Shown in pieces: positions 36,818 to 48,806 of a stretch of DNA of 64,000 nt (positions within the stretch are counted from its first letter, which is position 1; the number at the start of each line of letters is the position of its first letter). The position numbers and the translations under genes were made by a program. Below the pieces are notes generated by a model, which was given only the letters and a program-made list of their open reading frames with translations, made no database searches and had not been told where the DNA came from. Source of the DNA: Nissolia schottii (taxonomy: Eukaryota > Streptophyta > Magnoliopsida > Fabales > Fabaceae); contig QANU01077392.1 in the NCBI GenBank assembly GCA_003254905.1, forward strand, positions 1 through 64,000, in the 5' to 3' direction.

Positions 36818-38110
36818 AGGACACTAAATGATGAAGGGAAACAGAAACTTTAAATTACACCCCAAGCTTTTTGTTAAAGGGAAGGTTAAATATATGGTGA
36901 TGAACAAACACCATTTTGTAGTGATGAAGCCGAGATATATGTTTTGTTTGAAGCAGAATCTAGTTTCAGACGCTTGTGGAAGACCACTATCATTTTGATG
37001 TAAATTATTATCTCTGTGACAGAATAGGTAGTATTGGAATGCTGTGGTGTCTCCTTTTGATGTATGTATAGGTCAACGGATACTAACACAGTAAATGTTG
37101 TGTTCTCTTAACTCTTCATGGACAACTGCATCTATTATGTGTTAAGTTTGTTCAGCATGAATGAAAAGATGAGTAGATGAAATGGTACAATTGTGTCTTT
37201 TCTGTACCCTCTAAATCCTACTACTGATTTCCAAGTAATGGATTCGGTTTGCATTTTCCCTATGTATATAACCTGAGAGGAATACTTCACTGTAATTGAA
37301 CTTAGGACACCATTCTGATCAAGAAAAAGGTCTAAGCTGAAAATGGAGTCAAAAGAAAAAAATACCTGGTGGAAAATTGTGCTTTTCGCTGATATAGTAA
37401 TCTATTAAACGTGTGTAGGTGGAACGCGCCCCAAATGGCACGGCGCTCTGCATAATTAAATGGAAGAAGCATGTTACAAGTTGCAAATAAAAAAGATGTT
37501 AAAAGCATTATTAAGAGAGAAAAAAGAACGGTACACCCCATCACGGGCGTGGAAACTATAAATTGTTCAGTTTGTGTCGCCAGGTGTTGCATTGCAAAGG
37601 TGTTTGAATCACAGTACACATAATTAGGAAAGTGTTCTTTATGGTTTCTGTAGCAATTAAAAAGGCCAGATCGAAACGCAACTGTTCAATAAAATATTTG
37701 GACAGAACTTTGGATAAAATTGGCAGAAAATGATGCTTTACCTTTTATGATGCCCAGCATCTTCAATGAGAAAAAAGGTTATGGTAAAATTCCAAGGGAA
37801 ACAAAAAAGGGAGTACAAAGAATAGAGCACAAATCATAGATGACATCGCTGAATCATTAGGTGTGTATTGATCTAACAAAAAATTTACACTTGCTGTTGC
37901 ATGGGAGCTTACATTTGGAGACAGTACAACATTCGAGAGTTACAAAAATTATGAATTTTGAATCTTGAACCAGTGGTGCTTTCCAACTATATGTGCATTT
38001 CACAAAAAGCAACACAAATCAAAGAGAACCCATTCCAGACAATATGACATGACAACGGAAATGCCCCCCCAAAAAGGAAATAAAAACTTAGCAGCAGGAG
38101 GAACCAAATG
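36818..38110. other. Convergent intergenic region PARP3 / GT29 gene
   Basis: PARP3 (+) and the sialyltransferase-like gene (-) end toward each other, so most of this 1.3 kb should be 3' UTRs and terminators. Open frames of up to about 100 codons on the minus strand show no protein similarity. Confidence 0.6.
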
Positions 38111-39424
38111 TCACTGATACATAACAAGAGGAGGAACCCTGAAATTGTCGGAGAGAAAGGGTATAGGCCTCTTCCCATCCACAAGGTCACGGTAAAACTC
38201 ATACTCCGCCTCATAATCATGCAAGTGAAGTTCAGCCTTCTGGTTAGTGTGATAGTGATGCTTAGCAGAAACAGATTTCCCAAACCCAAAAAGGCTAACC
38301 CTCTCACACACCCCCAAAGCCAGCATCACAGCCTGCATCCCAGAAGAGTAATGGAACAGAGCCCCATCATGAGCAGAACCCCACTCCTCCAACCCCTTCC
38401 CACTCTCCTCCAGAAACCTCTTCAGCGAGTAGTACTTCACAACCCTCGCACACAGCACATCGAATCTCGGGTCAGTGACCAAAAGGGGTGCCTTAAAGGA
38501 ACCGTTGCAGACAGTGTAATCCAAGAAGTGAACAGCTTGGCAGATATACATAACAATGGGTACCTCAGCGCCGTAAGGGTGGCAGAAGCACCCTGCCCTT
38601 CTCGCACAGAGGTGCAGGATGTTGCTGTTCACGAAGGAGATGCTGGTTTTCTTCCCAACCTTGTTCTCGTAGTGATCAACCCTCGCATTGTTCAGCCTTA
38701 TGACGGCGTCGTGGGAATCGATTAGGGTCCCGTGCTCACTGTTGAGCAAGATTCCGCTGTTGCCAACTACGGCGCAGGAAGGGTATTTTCGTAGATTGGT
38801 CACTCGGACGCCGTTGTGTGTATCTATGGGGGCTTTTACCAGCTGAGTTAACTCGTCCATGATGCTGGGTTGGAATCGTTTCTTCCGCGCCCAATCGTTC
38901 AGAACCTTACGGAATTCGAGCCAGTAGCGGTAGAACAAAGGCGAACGGAGCGTCGCCGGGATGGAGCTCCGGGAAGATCTGTCTCCCGCGGCGTCGTGGT
39001 GGATGAACCGCCGCCACGAGACGAAGGTACGGTGGCGCGCCTGGCTGCCGAAGTTCCCGTCCAGGAGCTGCTGGATCTCCTGCTTCGATTTCTCCTCGCC
39101 GATCTGGATGGCGGCGTGCCGCAGCAGCGTCGCGTTGAACGGGAGAGCTGGCGGCGGGGTCTCCGGCGGCTGGTCGCGGATCAGGACGCGGGTTTCGAGC
39201 TCGATGGAGAGGAGGCGGCGGCGGAGCATGGCGCGTGAGGTGAGCGTGGCGATGAAGACGACGAGGAGGAGGAGCGCGAAGAGTGGCCGGACGGTGCGTT
39301 TCATCGGTAGCGCGCTCTTCACGGCGAAATTGGCGGTGGTTGCTAAATTTGGGAACGGATCGAAGATTTTAGGGTTCGGTGGTTCGGTTTCAGATCCATC
39401 TTTGTCCTCGGAAACCCTAGGCAT
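38111..39424 (-). CDS. Sialyltransferase-like protein, glycosyltransferase family 29
   Basis: One uninterrupted 437-codon frame. Residues 44-61 ([16 protein letters not shown]) form a single hydrophobic anchor after a 43-residue tail, the type II layout of Golgi glycosyltransferases. Sialylmotif L spans about 217-261 ([20 protein letters not shown]... through [13 protein letters not shown]), motif S about 358-381 ([16 protein letters not shown] then LFGFG), and a motif VS-like H-x(n)-E at about 389-398. These bind the CMP-sugar donor in family 29. Plants lack ordinary sialic acid; Arabidopsis relatives (MGP2/SIA1, SIA2) act in pollen germination and tube growth, possibly with another CMP-sugar. 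An in-frame stop lies about 70 nt upstream of the chosen start, with no earlier ATG; M41, just before the anchor, is an alternative start. The 5' half is notably G+C-rich. Confidence 0.93.
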   Translation of the reverse strand: MPRVSEDKDGSETEPPNPKIFDPFPNLATTANFAVKSALPMKRTVRPLFALLLLVVFIATLTSRAMLRRRLLSIELETRVLIRDQPPETPPPALPFNATLLRHAAIQIGEEKSKQEIQQLLDGNFGSQARHRTFVSWRRFIHHDAAGDRSSRSSIPATLRSPLFYRYWLEFRKVLNDWARKKRFQPSIMDELTQLVKAPIDTHNGVRVTNLRKYPSCAVVGNSGILLNSEHGTLIDSHDAVIRLNNARVDHYENKVGKKTSISFVNSNILHLCARRAGCFCHPYGAEVPIVMYICQAVHFLDYTVCNGSFKAPLLVTDPRFDVLCARVVKYYSLKRFLEESGKGLEEWGSAHDGALFHYSSGMQAVMLALGVCERVSLFGFGKSVSAKHHYHTNQKAELHLHDYEAEYEFYRDLVDGKRPIPFLSDNFRVPPLVMYQ

Positions 39425-40828
39425 AATAGGTGAAGATGATGATAATGGGGTGTGATTGAAGTGCTGTGGATTGCATAGGGAAGCGTTTGGGGTTCAAAAA
39501 GTGATTATTCTCCTCATGTGTTGAATGGAACAGTACCCTAGAAATTGAAGGTTAAGCAGTGAAATAGTAGCTCAGAAGGGTGCATAGGAAGAGGATGAAG
39601 AACTTGCTGTAGTTGCAGAAGCTGAACATTTTAGAGATAGTGAATGAATGAGGGTGAATCTGAACGATTTAATGTTTATTGGGTTCAAGCTTGGAACTTC
39701 AACTGGGTGCCAAAACCCTAACTGAGGAATCTGGGATTTTAGGGAATGAATGAAATGGGTATGTGTGAGGCTCTTTTAATTTAGGTTAGGATTGATGATT
39801 GATTGATTGATTGATTGTTGGAGCACATTTAAAAGGCATTGTTTCTGAGTTGTGACCAGTGAAAGCCACAGAGTGGGTGGGTGTGGGGTAAGGCCATTAT
39901 GCATTACGGTGTGTGTGTGAGTGAGTGGAATGAATCGAATGATAATGTGCTTTGCAAGAGAGTGATTTTGCAGAAAGAGGGGTTCCGAGTGGGTCCATGT
40001 GCTCAGCCAGATCTAAGAATAAATAAAGATTATTCATACACCTGCATATGAATGTGGAAGTTTGTGCATCAATATATAGATCAATTTAGGAGGGGAATTA
40101 CTATCTTTATTTCTAACTAATTTGCAGATAATTGCCAAAAATTGGCATCTTGCTTTTTGAGACTTATTTATCACGGAATATAGCGTCAACTAGTTATTTA
40201 TTCAATATTAAATAAAATTTTAATAAAATTTGAAAAGATTCTGACAGGGAGTAAGGACATGAATGGTTGAGAATGGAAACACGAGGCCCCACTGGATATA
40301 CACACATTGTATATAAAAACACAAAACAGCAGTGTGACGTTAACAACATAGAAGAGATAAAAGGAAAAAAAAAAAATTAGTGCATAACAATAATAATTTG
40401 GATATGCACAACATCGGAGAATTCTTTAACATGAAGTGAATATTTATTCGTAACAATAAATAATTATTTTTTGGTTTAGCTTCATTCCACCCCCCCCCCC
40501 AAAAAAAAGGCTATTGTTGTATTGGTTTTCTTTTTTAAGAAAAGAAATATTATCATTACAATTACTACGAAACTTATTGGAAGGTTTTGAGAAGATTCTT
40601 AATCCCACTTTTTCTTTCTTGTTATCATTCAAAAGGGAGTTGGAATATTTTCCGCAACGATGATTCTTTAATTTCTCCTCTAGATGTCATCTATCTCTTT
40701 CTAGTTAGATTATGAGTCAATTTAATTCATCTAACTTTAAACAATTACACTTTCAGCGTGTAAGACATATAGTGAAATTCATCGTAATAGAACTCATATT
40801 TTTGTGAGTATGATTATTTATTGATTAT
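39425..40828. other. 5' flank of the GT29 gene and intergenic DNA up to the gap
   Basis: 39425-39800 should hold the 5' UTR and promoter of the minus-strand gene, including an ATTG-repeat at 39794-39817. The rest is AT-rich. A poly-C/poly-A junction lies at about 40490-40508. No gene seen. Confidence 0.5.
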
Positions 40829-41233
40829 NNNNNNNNNNNNNNNNNNNNNNNNNNNNNNNNNNNNNNNNNNNNNNNNNNNNNNNNNNNNNNNNNNNNNNNN
40901 NNNNNNNNNNNNNNNNNNNNNNNNNNNNNNNNNNNNNNNNNNNNNNNNNNNNNNNNNNNNNNNNNNNNNNNNNNNNNNNNNNNNNNNNNNNNNNNNNNNN
41001 NNNNNNNNNNNNNNNNNNNNNNNNNNNNNNNNNNNNNNNNNNNNNNNNNNNNNNNNNNNNNNNNNNNNNNNNNNNNNNNNNNNNNNNNNNNNNNNNNNNN
41101 NNNNNNNNNNNNNNNNNNNNNNNNNNNNNNNNNNNNNNNNNNNNNNNNNNNNNNNNNNNNNNNNNNNNNNNNNNNNNNNNNNNNNNNNNNNNNNNNNNNN
41201 NNNNNNNNNNNNNNNNNNNNNNNNNNNNNNNNN
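40829..41233. other. Assembly gap (405 N)
   Basis: Run of N. Apparent open frames through it are meaningless. Confidence 0.99.
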
Positions 41234-41925
41234 AGCAATGTGGTGGTGGCAAAGCGTGTAGCAGTTCGCTGAAGTTCCACATCGAGTTGGGAGCTTGGAG
41301 AGGGGGTTTTGTCCTCTTACAAATAAAGACCTCCTGATAGAGCTTCAGTTGCTAATTTTTTTTAGAGTTCATGAGGTTCCACCAATGTTGGAATTTTTTA
41401 CTCAAGTAGAAGTCATGCCTTTACCTAGGATGCCAACGCTATGCCTCCTGAAGCTTCCAATGTAGTGCTCCTTAGTCTTCATCCTTTCTTGGTAAGTGGG
41501 TGGCTCAATGTGTAACATCCCGATTTTCCTCATACGGAAAACTAGTAAAATAAACGATTAATAATAATTAAAAACCGGTCGAGAAAGCGAGAAAGTAGAA
41601 TTTTACCCCTAACTCCTAAGATTGGCAGTTCGGGTTAGGTTTCGCTATCTCGTGGATTTTTACCGGAATATTCGAACAAGTTTCGGTCTAATCGGGAATT
41701 TTCTCGAATACCGAAAAGGCTCATAGAGTACACTAATAAGAAAATAATTCCAAGAAAACCTCATCCAGACTTAAAAGGTTACCGAGGGAAATTAGTAGAT
41801 CGCGAAGATATGTCCGGAATATTTTTAGAAAATTTGTGTGTGAGAGATTTCGGACAAAACGCAATCAAACGAGAGTGAAACCGGCCCGAAGGAATGGGTT
41901 TCTATCTCCATCAAGAGATATTTCC

Positions 41926-41936
<11 letters not shown>

Positions 41937-41957
<21 letters not shown>

Positions 41958-41958
41958 C
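41937..41958. repeat. (AAT)n microsatellite
   Basis: About seven AAT units, just upstream of the LTR TATA box. Confidence 0.9.
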
Positions 41959-42428
41959 AAATAAAAAGAAAAGGAAAAAGAAAAAAAAAAGAAAATGGAG
42001 CTATAAATAGCCACCATGCCTCAGAAAACTTTACGTCGTTTTCGTTCATTTTCACAAACACCAGTCATGTTCGTGCACATCGCGGTTACTTTGTCAAACT
42101 CTAGAAAAATCACTGGAGCACGTCAACGCGACCAGGAAATTGTCCGCAGCAACGCTACCGAATCAGAATCTTTATTTGATGTGGGTAATCCTAAGCCCAC
42201 TGTCTATGTGATTTTATTTATGATTTTCTATGTGTTTTTATATATGTCTGATTTTGAAAAATTTAAGTAGAAATTAGGTAGATTATGTTGTGAAATGGTT
42301 TTTAGCTTTTTTTAACAAAAAGAAAAGTGTAACTGTACTGATTGGAACCCTAGAAACACTGTTTTGAAAGTTACAGCGAAGCTTCTAGGGAAAATGTGAG
42401 AACTGATGCCTCGGGGGAGATTTTTACA

Positions 42429-42590
42429 CTTTCATTAGATTGAATTCCAAATTCAGCCGAATGAAAGAATTTTAGGATTTCATTCGATTGAATTCCCAAT
42501 TCAACCAAATGAAAGAATTCTGGAGGTTTCAATCGATTGAATTCCCCTTTCAATTGAATGAAAGAGCTCTTAGGTTTTCATTCGAATGAA
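42429..42590. repeat. Four-unit imperfect tandem repeat with internal symmetry
   Basis: Units of about 48-55 bp, each TTTCATTCGATTGAATTCC then a spacer then CAATTCAACCAAATGAAAG, diverged by a few bases. Each unit is itself an imperfect inverted repeat (TTTCATT ... AATGAAA), so transcripts could form a row of hairpins. Confidence 0.75.
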
Positions 42591-42954
42591 ACCCTAGCTA
42601 TTCAAATGTTTCCTGAAGAACTTGGGTTTTGAGCTGTTCTATTGGATCCAATAAGTACGGATAAACATGGTATTGTATATGGAAACATGTATCACGAGGA
42701 ACTGGCAGTCATAAGACTTAGGAGGACCGTAGATAACTAGAAGTCATCACCTAAAGTCTAAAAAGATCATAATTAAATCCTAGGGAACGAATGTGAGTTA
42801 GGAAGGTTCCGACCACATAGGGCTCGGAAGACCTTAGCTAAATTATGTAGTTATATGACTAGGATGATTCCCTTTTCTCTTCGCAGGTCTTACAGACAAG
42901 CCCTTCACCAATTCAGCAAGATGGATTGGTTATGACAACGCAGACAAATGTATG

Positions 42955-43065
42955 ATTATGATACCACAGGCATAGGCCTGAGATTATGAATGTGGGCATA
43001 GGCCCTATTACGATGAAGGCATAGGCCTGAGTAATGAAAGAAGACATAGGCCTGGTTGATGGATC
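42955..43065. repeat. Short repeats of GGCATAGGCCTGA
   Basis: AGGCATAGGCCTGA-like phrases recur at about 42968, 42993, 43016 and 43045, and as GGCATAGGGCTGA near 43097, spaced 23-50 bp apart. Confidence 0.7.
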
Positions 43066-44650
43066 CATTCAACACATGAAAGAAAAGCGCGGTCAAGGCA
43101 TAGGGCTGACCACGGTCGTTTCAAAGGGTCGATCGACGTGTCCAAGCCAGATCGAGTCAAAGGGTTGATCCCTCGCCATCTCGTAAGGTGGGTGGTCATA
43201 CCTATCGTTGTTTGATGTCTTCCTCCTATGAGCTTTACGTGGCTAGCTACCACACCGGTTAAAGAGCGTTGCCGAGTCGTCAACGATAGGGAAGGCAAGG
43301 AGGGCATAGCCGAGGCCACGGTTACGCGGGCGGAAGGATTAAGAAGGACGCAGCCACAGGGCGCGTAAGAGAATCACAGATCCCTCACATGCATGAGATA
43401 TATACGCATAGGAATGAATGATTGTATGTTGTGCCTATGTATGTGACTAAGTATATGATTACATATGAAACTATGCATTATGTATCGTCAATGGAACGTC
43501 CCGAGACGACTAGTATGTCAGCTAGAAGTAACGCGAGGAGGCGATTCTGTATTGCCATATTCAAGTAAAGGTAAGGTAATAAGCACGAAGTCTAGGTAAT
43601 GACAAGATTAGACACCCAATCACCTAGTAACTTAGATAAACTACTCAGGACATAGGCCAAAGATAAATAACCAGTAGGGGGCTATTATGCATGACACTTA
43701 TAGGTATTCCTGAGTGGCATGGAGTCTACTCGAGAAATGAACGATAAAGACCACGTAGGGTTTCTACTAAGAACGAATCCGATTCTTACCCTCACTCGTG
43801 TATGACTCCAGATTGACTAGATGACATCACTGCCACAGAGAAACGCTTTGCTTCTCACCCGTACGAGACAGCGAAATCCTTGGATTGGCACGATTATCGA
43901 GACTTGCACATATGCCCCTGTAGACATACTAGCGGAGCCTCAGTCACAACCCATGCCACCTCAACGTTTACCTAGGAGGACAGGTAGTTCCCGTCTGCAC
44001 CGATTTATGTATTGTCTGACAAGAAAATCTGAATATTGTATCATACTAATTATTATAATATAATGAGAGATAACCTTTGACTGTGTGTATGTGCATGTAT
44101 CTAGCGCTTTTGGCCATTTATGTATGTGAGTGTATGCTATTAAACCCCTATGTGTACGAAATTTCTTAATTTGTTGCTATAACGGTTATGCGGCTATGTA
44201 TACGCATGACTCTACATTTCTGAGTATTAGTAGTTGCGAAAAGTTTTAAAACAACCCTATTTTAAGTAAAACCCTACTTTATGAAGTACTAACGAACGGT
44301 AAGAGTTCGCACCACCAGAAGACAGCAACCTGGTCTGGAGGGCTCGTGACTTAAGCATGAGTCAGCTAGCTAAGGTGTTTCATAATGCGTTGACAATGTA
44401 TCATTTTGCAGTCCATCAATAGAGTCAATTTTGTTTTATTTTATTAAGTTTAGTTATTTGTTTATTTATTTATTATTTATATGCTCAATGATGTTTAGTA
44501 ATTGCAAGTGTAGACTTAGGTAGAAACTTACATGCTTAAGTGTAACAAGTTAGGATTATGTTAGGCTTTCCATAATTGGTAGTAATATGGGTTATATAAA
44601 TATAACGATAAATTCAATATGCGAGTGTCGTAGTTAGATTACCAATATAA

Positions 44651-45675
44651 TTAACATCATAAATAGTATACCAAGTGAATCATAGGATAGTAGACTTAGG
44701 ATTCTATAATAGTTATATCTTTTGTATAGGATTAGTACACGGGCACGAATACAGCATACTCGGTAAGTCTTATCCCTAGATTTAGCATATCTACAAACCC
44801 AGTTATCCAGCACAATTCCCACTTTCAAAAGATAACCCAAAAACAGTAACAACCTAGATACGACAAACTAGTTCTCAGATATTTAATCGGCATAATGATA
44901 ACCGTTAGTAAACCTTGGTGCGATACAGGCATAGAAACGCCTAGGGAGCGCTGCAACGACATGGGGTAAAGTCTCACATCGAATAGTGTGTCTAGAGGGG
45001 GTGAAGTCATTCACTAAGCAATGAATCACCCCATCAACCTTTTTTTTAGGTAGCATTGACGAAGATACTCCCCTCGTTAAATAAATTGCATTAGATCAGA
45101 TCATTGGTGAGCTTCACATTGTCGTAGTAATCAACGGAATGGATCTTCCCATGTTAAATATAGTTTATGTTTCATTATGTTATGAGAAAGAAAGACACAC
45201 AGACTTTTGAATAAGGAGAGTCATCTTAAAATTAATAGAACACAATTCAAATATTGTTGTACATTTCTTTCTCATAATATAATCAAACATGTACATAACA
45301 TGAGAGAATCCATTCTCTATAATCAACTAAGAGGTTATTCCACATTCAATTTCTTTTCACATGCATTAGTTAATTATTCATTTTAAGATTTTTATATTTA
45401 ACTATAGAAATACTCAAGAAAAGGAAAATAAAGAAGAAGAAGGAAAAAAAAAATAAAATTGCAACCACAATTCAAAAGGCCATTGGCCCTACAATGCGTG
45501 TTGTGAGGCCTCCCTGAGAAGTCGCCAACTGAAAAAGAGGGACAAAATTTACAAAATTGCCACCGCTTTGTCAGTTGTCCTTCTCCTTTATCAAAAACCA
45601 GTTATAACCGCCACACCCTCTCTTCAACTTCTTTCCTCTTCCTCACACTAAATAATAATAAATAAATAAATAAAA
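44651..45675. other. Region upstream of AXS
   Basis: The first 400 bp may still belong to the retroelement. AGTCTCACATCG at 44970-44981 resembles the plant snRNA upstream element, and a T run follows at about 45040. From about 45400 to 45675 the sequence should be the AXS promoter and 5' leader, which is rich in CT and A before the ATG. No other gene seen. Confidence 0.45.
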
Positions 45676-48149
45676 ATGAAGCGAGTGGACCTGGACGGAA
45701 ACCCGATACCGGCGATGGAGATATGCATGATCGGCGGCGGAGGCTTCATCGGATCTCACCTTTGCGAGAAGCTGATGGCGGAGACGGCACACAAGGCCAT
45801 CGTCGTCGACGTCAACTCCGACAAGATCGCCCACCTCCTCGGCGGCTCCCACCCCTGGTCCGACCGCATCGAGTTCCACCACATGAACATCAAGAACGAT
45901 TCCCGCCTCGAAACCCTCGTCAAAGCTTCCGATCTCGTAATTATCAACCTCAATTTACGTTTTCTCTCTCTCTCTCTCTCTCTTTTTTTATATATTTGAA
46001 AATCTCAATCTGCGCTGCTGTTGTTGTAGACGATCAATCTCGCTGCGATTTGCACGCCCGCGGATTACAACACGCGCCCCTTGGATACCATCTACAGCAA
46101 TTTCATTGATGCCATTCCCGTGGTAGGCTTTTCAATTTCTGCGTCGGTTTCTTGAATTGGAATATCTTCAATTTCATTTATTGAAAATGAGATAATCTAA
46201 TTGCTCATGTACGTAATGCAGATCAAGTTTTGCACTGAGAACAACAAGCGTTTGATCCATTTCTCTACCTGCGAGGTCTTTGGGAAGACCATAGGTAGCT
46301 TTCTCCCGGAAGAGTATCGGCAGGTAACCTATTTGTTTTGGCCAAGCCCATCACAAATCCATATAATGGGGTTGGAGGATTATGACTTGAATTAGATGGT
46401 TTCTGTTTTTCGTTTTCTGTTTTCTTTTCATGTTTTCGGTTTTTTTCTTGTTGAAATCTAAACCAAAACCAATTAGAGCCTTTGTTTTCGTTTCTTAAAG
46501 TTTGCAACTTAATTTTGGATCAGTAGTTTTTTTGTTTAACATGAATTTGCATGATGCAGGACCCCAGATACTATATGCTAACAGAAGATGTCACTCCTTG
46601 TATTTTTGGACCAGTTGAGAAACAGAGATGGTCTTATGCCTGTGCAAAGCAAATGACTGACAGGCTAATATATGGTAAACAACCTGATATGTTTATTTAT
46701 TTTTTGGCTTGAGATGGTTATGATTAGATTTTAGACAAAATATCCATTTTAATCCCTCACAAAAAATGTCAAAGAACATTAAGTTGCAAAAGTCTACTCG
46801 AGATCTGTAATTATTTAAATGTATGATATTTTGGTCTCTATACACATAAAGTGGACGTTTTAATCCCCTAAGGTGTCCTCATGTCTTGAATGATAAGGGA
46901 AATTGTCTCAATTTACACGATTAGGAATCTAAAGTGGACATTTTGAGTTCTGAGGGATTAATTAGTTTTGGATAGGAACCAAGATGGGTATTTTGTGATT
47001 TTATTTTCCTTGTTAACTTACTTTGCTGTTCTTAACTATAGCTGAGCATGCGGAGAATGGCCTCAAGTTCACTATTGTGAGACCTTATAACTGGATCGGC
47101 CCAAGAATGGACTTCATTCCTGGTGTGGATGGCCCAAGCAATGGTGTCCCCCGAGTTTTAGCATGCTTCAGTAATGTAACACCAGCTACCTGGTTCTGTT
47201 TCTTGTTCATATCTCCATGATCATCTTTAATACATGGCATAGCTGTTATTCTCATAGCTTCTTGTTCCAGAACCTCCTGCGCGGCGAGCCGCTCAAGCTT
47301 GTCGATGGTGGAAGGTCGCAGAGAACTGTTCTCTACATCAAGGATGCAATTGAGGCTGTTATGCTAATGATTGTAAGCTTAGAAGTAAACTTCCGTGTCG
47401 CTTTATGAGTTGTCTTGAGCTTGAAATAATGCATATGCCAACATGTCATAGGATAACCCTGAAAGAGCAAACGGGCACATCTTTAATGTGGGAAACCCGG
47501 ACAATGAAGTATCCGTGAAGGAACTAGCTGAGCTTATGATACAGGTAGCTGTTCCAGTTTTCTAAAATTAGTCAAAAGATAAGCTTTTTGTGTTGAGAAA
47601 TTATTAGATGCCTGTGGAACACCAAACTTGACTATACCCTAACCATTTATAAAGTGACATCCTCAGCTTAGGATCCACCACTAACTTGCGTATCTATTGG
47701 AAATGTCACCCTATCAATGGTAACAGCATAATCCAACCCGATGCTCTATGAGCATCCAATCATTCCCCGTTTGTGTTTGTTATTATTTTTCAAAGTAAAA
47801 TAAGTCTTTGGTGTCTTGAACATGAAGGTTTATGCAAAGGTGTCTGGTGTACCTGCCTCTACTCTATCAACTCAGGATGTGAGTTCAGAGGATTTCTATG
47901 GTAAAGGATACGATGACAGTGATCGGCGCATCCCTGACATGACAATTATCACCAGGCAGCTTGGTATTCATCCATCAATTCTAAATATGTTCTGCCGAAT
48001 TTCAACATTCATCATAATTTGTATTCTTTTGGCGTTCAGGTTGGAAGCCAAAGACACCCCTTGATGAGCTGTTAGATTTTACCCTTCAATATCAGCACCA
48101 GACATATTCTACTGCTATCAAGAAAGAACTTGCAGAATCGTCGAACTGA
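45676..48149 (+). CDS. AXS: UDP-D-apiose/UDP-D-xylose synthase (9 exons)
   Basis: Coding exons: 45676-45936, 46030-46122, 46222-46323, 46560-46674, 47042-47175, 47271-47372, 47452-47544, 47828-47963, 48040-48149. All joins keep frame and give 381 residues, close to the roughly 389 of Arabidopsis AXS. The enzyme is a cytosolic short-chain dehydrogenase/reductase that converts UDP-glucuronate to UDP-apiose and UDP-xylose with NAD+, supplying apiose for rhamnogalacturonan II and apiosides. Seen: the Rossmann GGGGFIGSHL near residue 20, the Y-x(3)-K pair Y178/K182 (WSYACAKQ), and the family-specific C95 and Y100 (ICTPADY), C135-E136 (STCEVFG) and R175, matching residues known to act in ring contraction. 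The ATG sits after an AAATAAATA leader and an unusually G+C-rich first exon. Intron 4 carries a MITE-like insertion. Confidence 0.96.
46734..46996. mobile_element. MITE-like insertion in AXS intron 4
   Basis: The ends ACAAAATATCCATTTTAATCC and AACCAAGATGGGTATTTTGT are imperfect inverted repeats. The inside holds the phrases AAAGTGGACGTTTTAATCC and AAAGTGGACATTTTGAG, typical of plant MITEs whose text resembles MULE ends. No coding capacity. Confidence 0.55.
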
Positions 48150-48806
48150 CTGCAAGTTTTCTCCTCGGCGACTCAGTTTAATTTTTGTGTAAGCGGTCAC
48201 TGCTATGAGGGCAATCTAACAAGTGTACCTGCTGCACTAATTGACATATCATAGGCCACAAGCAAGTGTATATCTTTAGTCTCTTAATTCTTTCTAGTAA
48301 CTTTAGCTTTTTGAGTGCAAACTCTTGCTTTTTCTTGATTTTGTCCCTTTTTAGGCCTATGGCAATTGGTTTTTTTTCTGAAATTTTGCTGATGTAATCT
48401 GAGTAAATAATAATGTACCATTTACAATCATTTCAAGATGTATATTGGATTACATATGACACCTCACCCCCATTATTCTACCTTACTATACATCTATTAC
48501 AATATGTGCCAAAACGTAGCTTTACTGGTCACTGTGTTCTCACAGTTGAATGGTAAATTCCACGCTAATTAAATCAACAAGTACCTGAAGGTAAGAGATC
48601 TATTAACTGATGAAATTTCACACGAATTTCAAACGGTAGTACCATTAGAATTTGTTTGTTATGCTTCGTAATATCAAGCTAAATCCAATTCAGATCTGAT
48701 ATCTAATATTAAAGAAAGTTACAAGCAATGAAACTGACTACAACATATGCTTGTCGTAGTTATGACCAGATTAACACAACATAAACCAAAATTTCTAAGG
48801 TGAAAG
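48150..48806. other. Convergent 3' flanks of AXS and the methyltransferase gene
   Basis: The two genes end toward each other 657 bp apart, so this is mostly 3' UTR. A possible AXS poly(A) signal is AATAATAATG near 48405. No gene seen. Confidence 0.6.

Larger units (their letters stand above)
41512..44650 (+). mobile_element. Long LTR-like block, probably Gypsy
   Basis: It starts with TGTAACATCCCGATTTTCC, a common LTR start in plant Gypsy elements, and the mirror string CGGGATGTTACA occurs at the left window edge. A TATA box (CTATAAATAG) lies at 42001-42010, about 490 bp in, with transcript-like sequence after it. Tandem repeats lie at 42429-42590 and 42960-43060. No gag, protease, reverse transcriptase or integrase frame was recognised, so a large solo LTR or non-autonomous element is likely. 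The 3' border was not found; 44650 is a rough limit. The open frame at 43821-44063 has no known motif. Confidence 0.45.

Noticed and set aside
38108-39455. Plus-strand open frames opposite the GT29 gene
   Set aside because: Shadows of a long G+C-rich coding exon on the minus strand.
40818-41282. Long frames through N
   Set aside because: Assembly gap, not sequence.
43821-44063. 80-codon open frame in the LTR-like block
   Set aside because: No gag, protease or other retroelement motif recognised.
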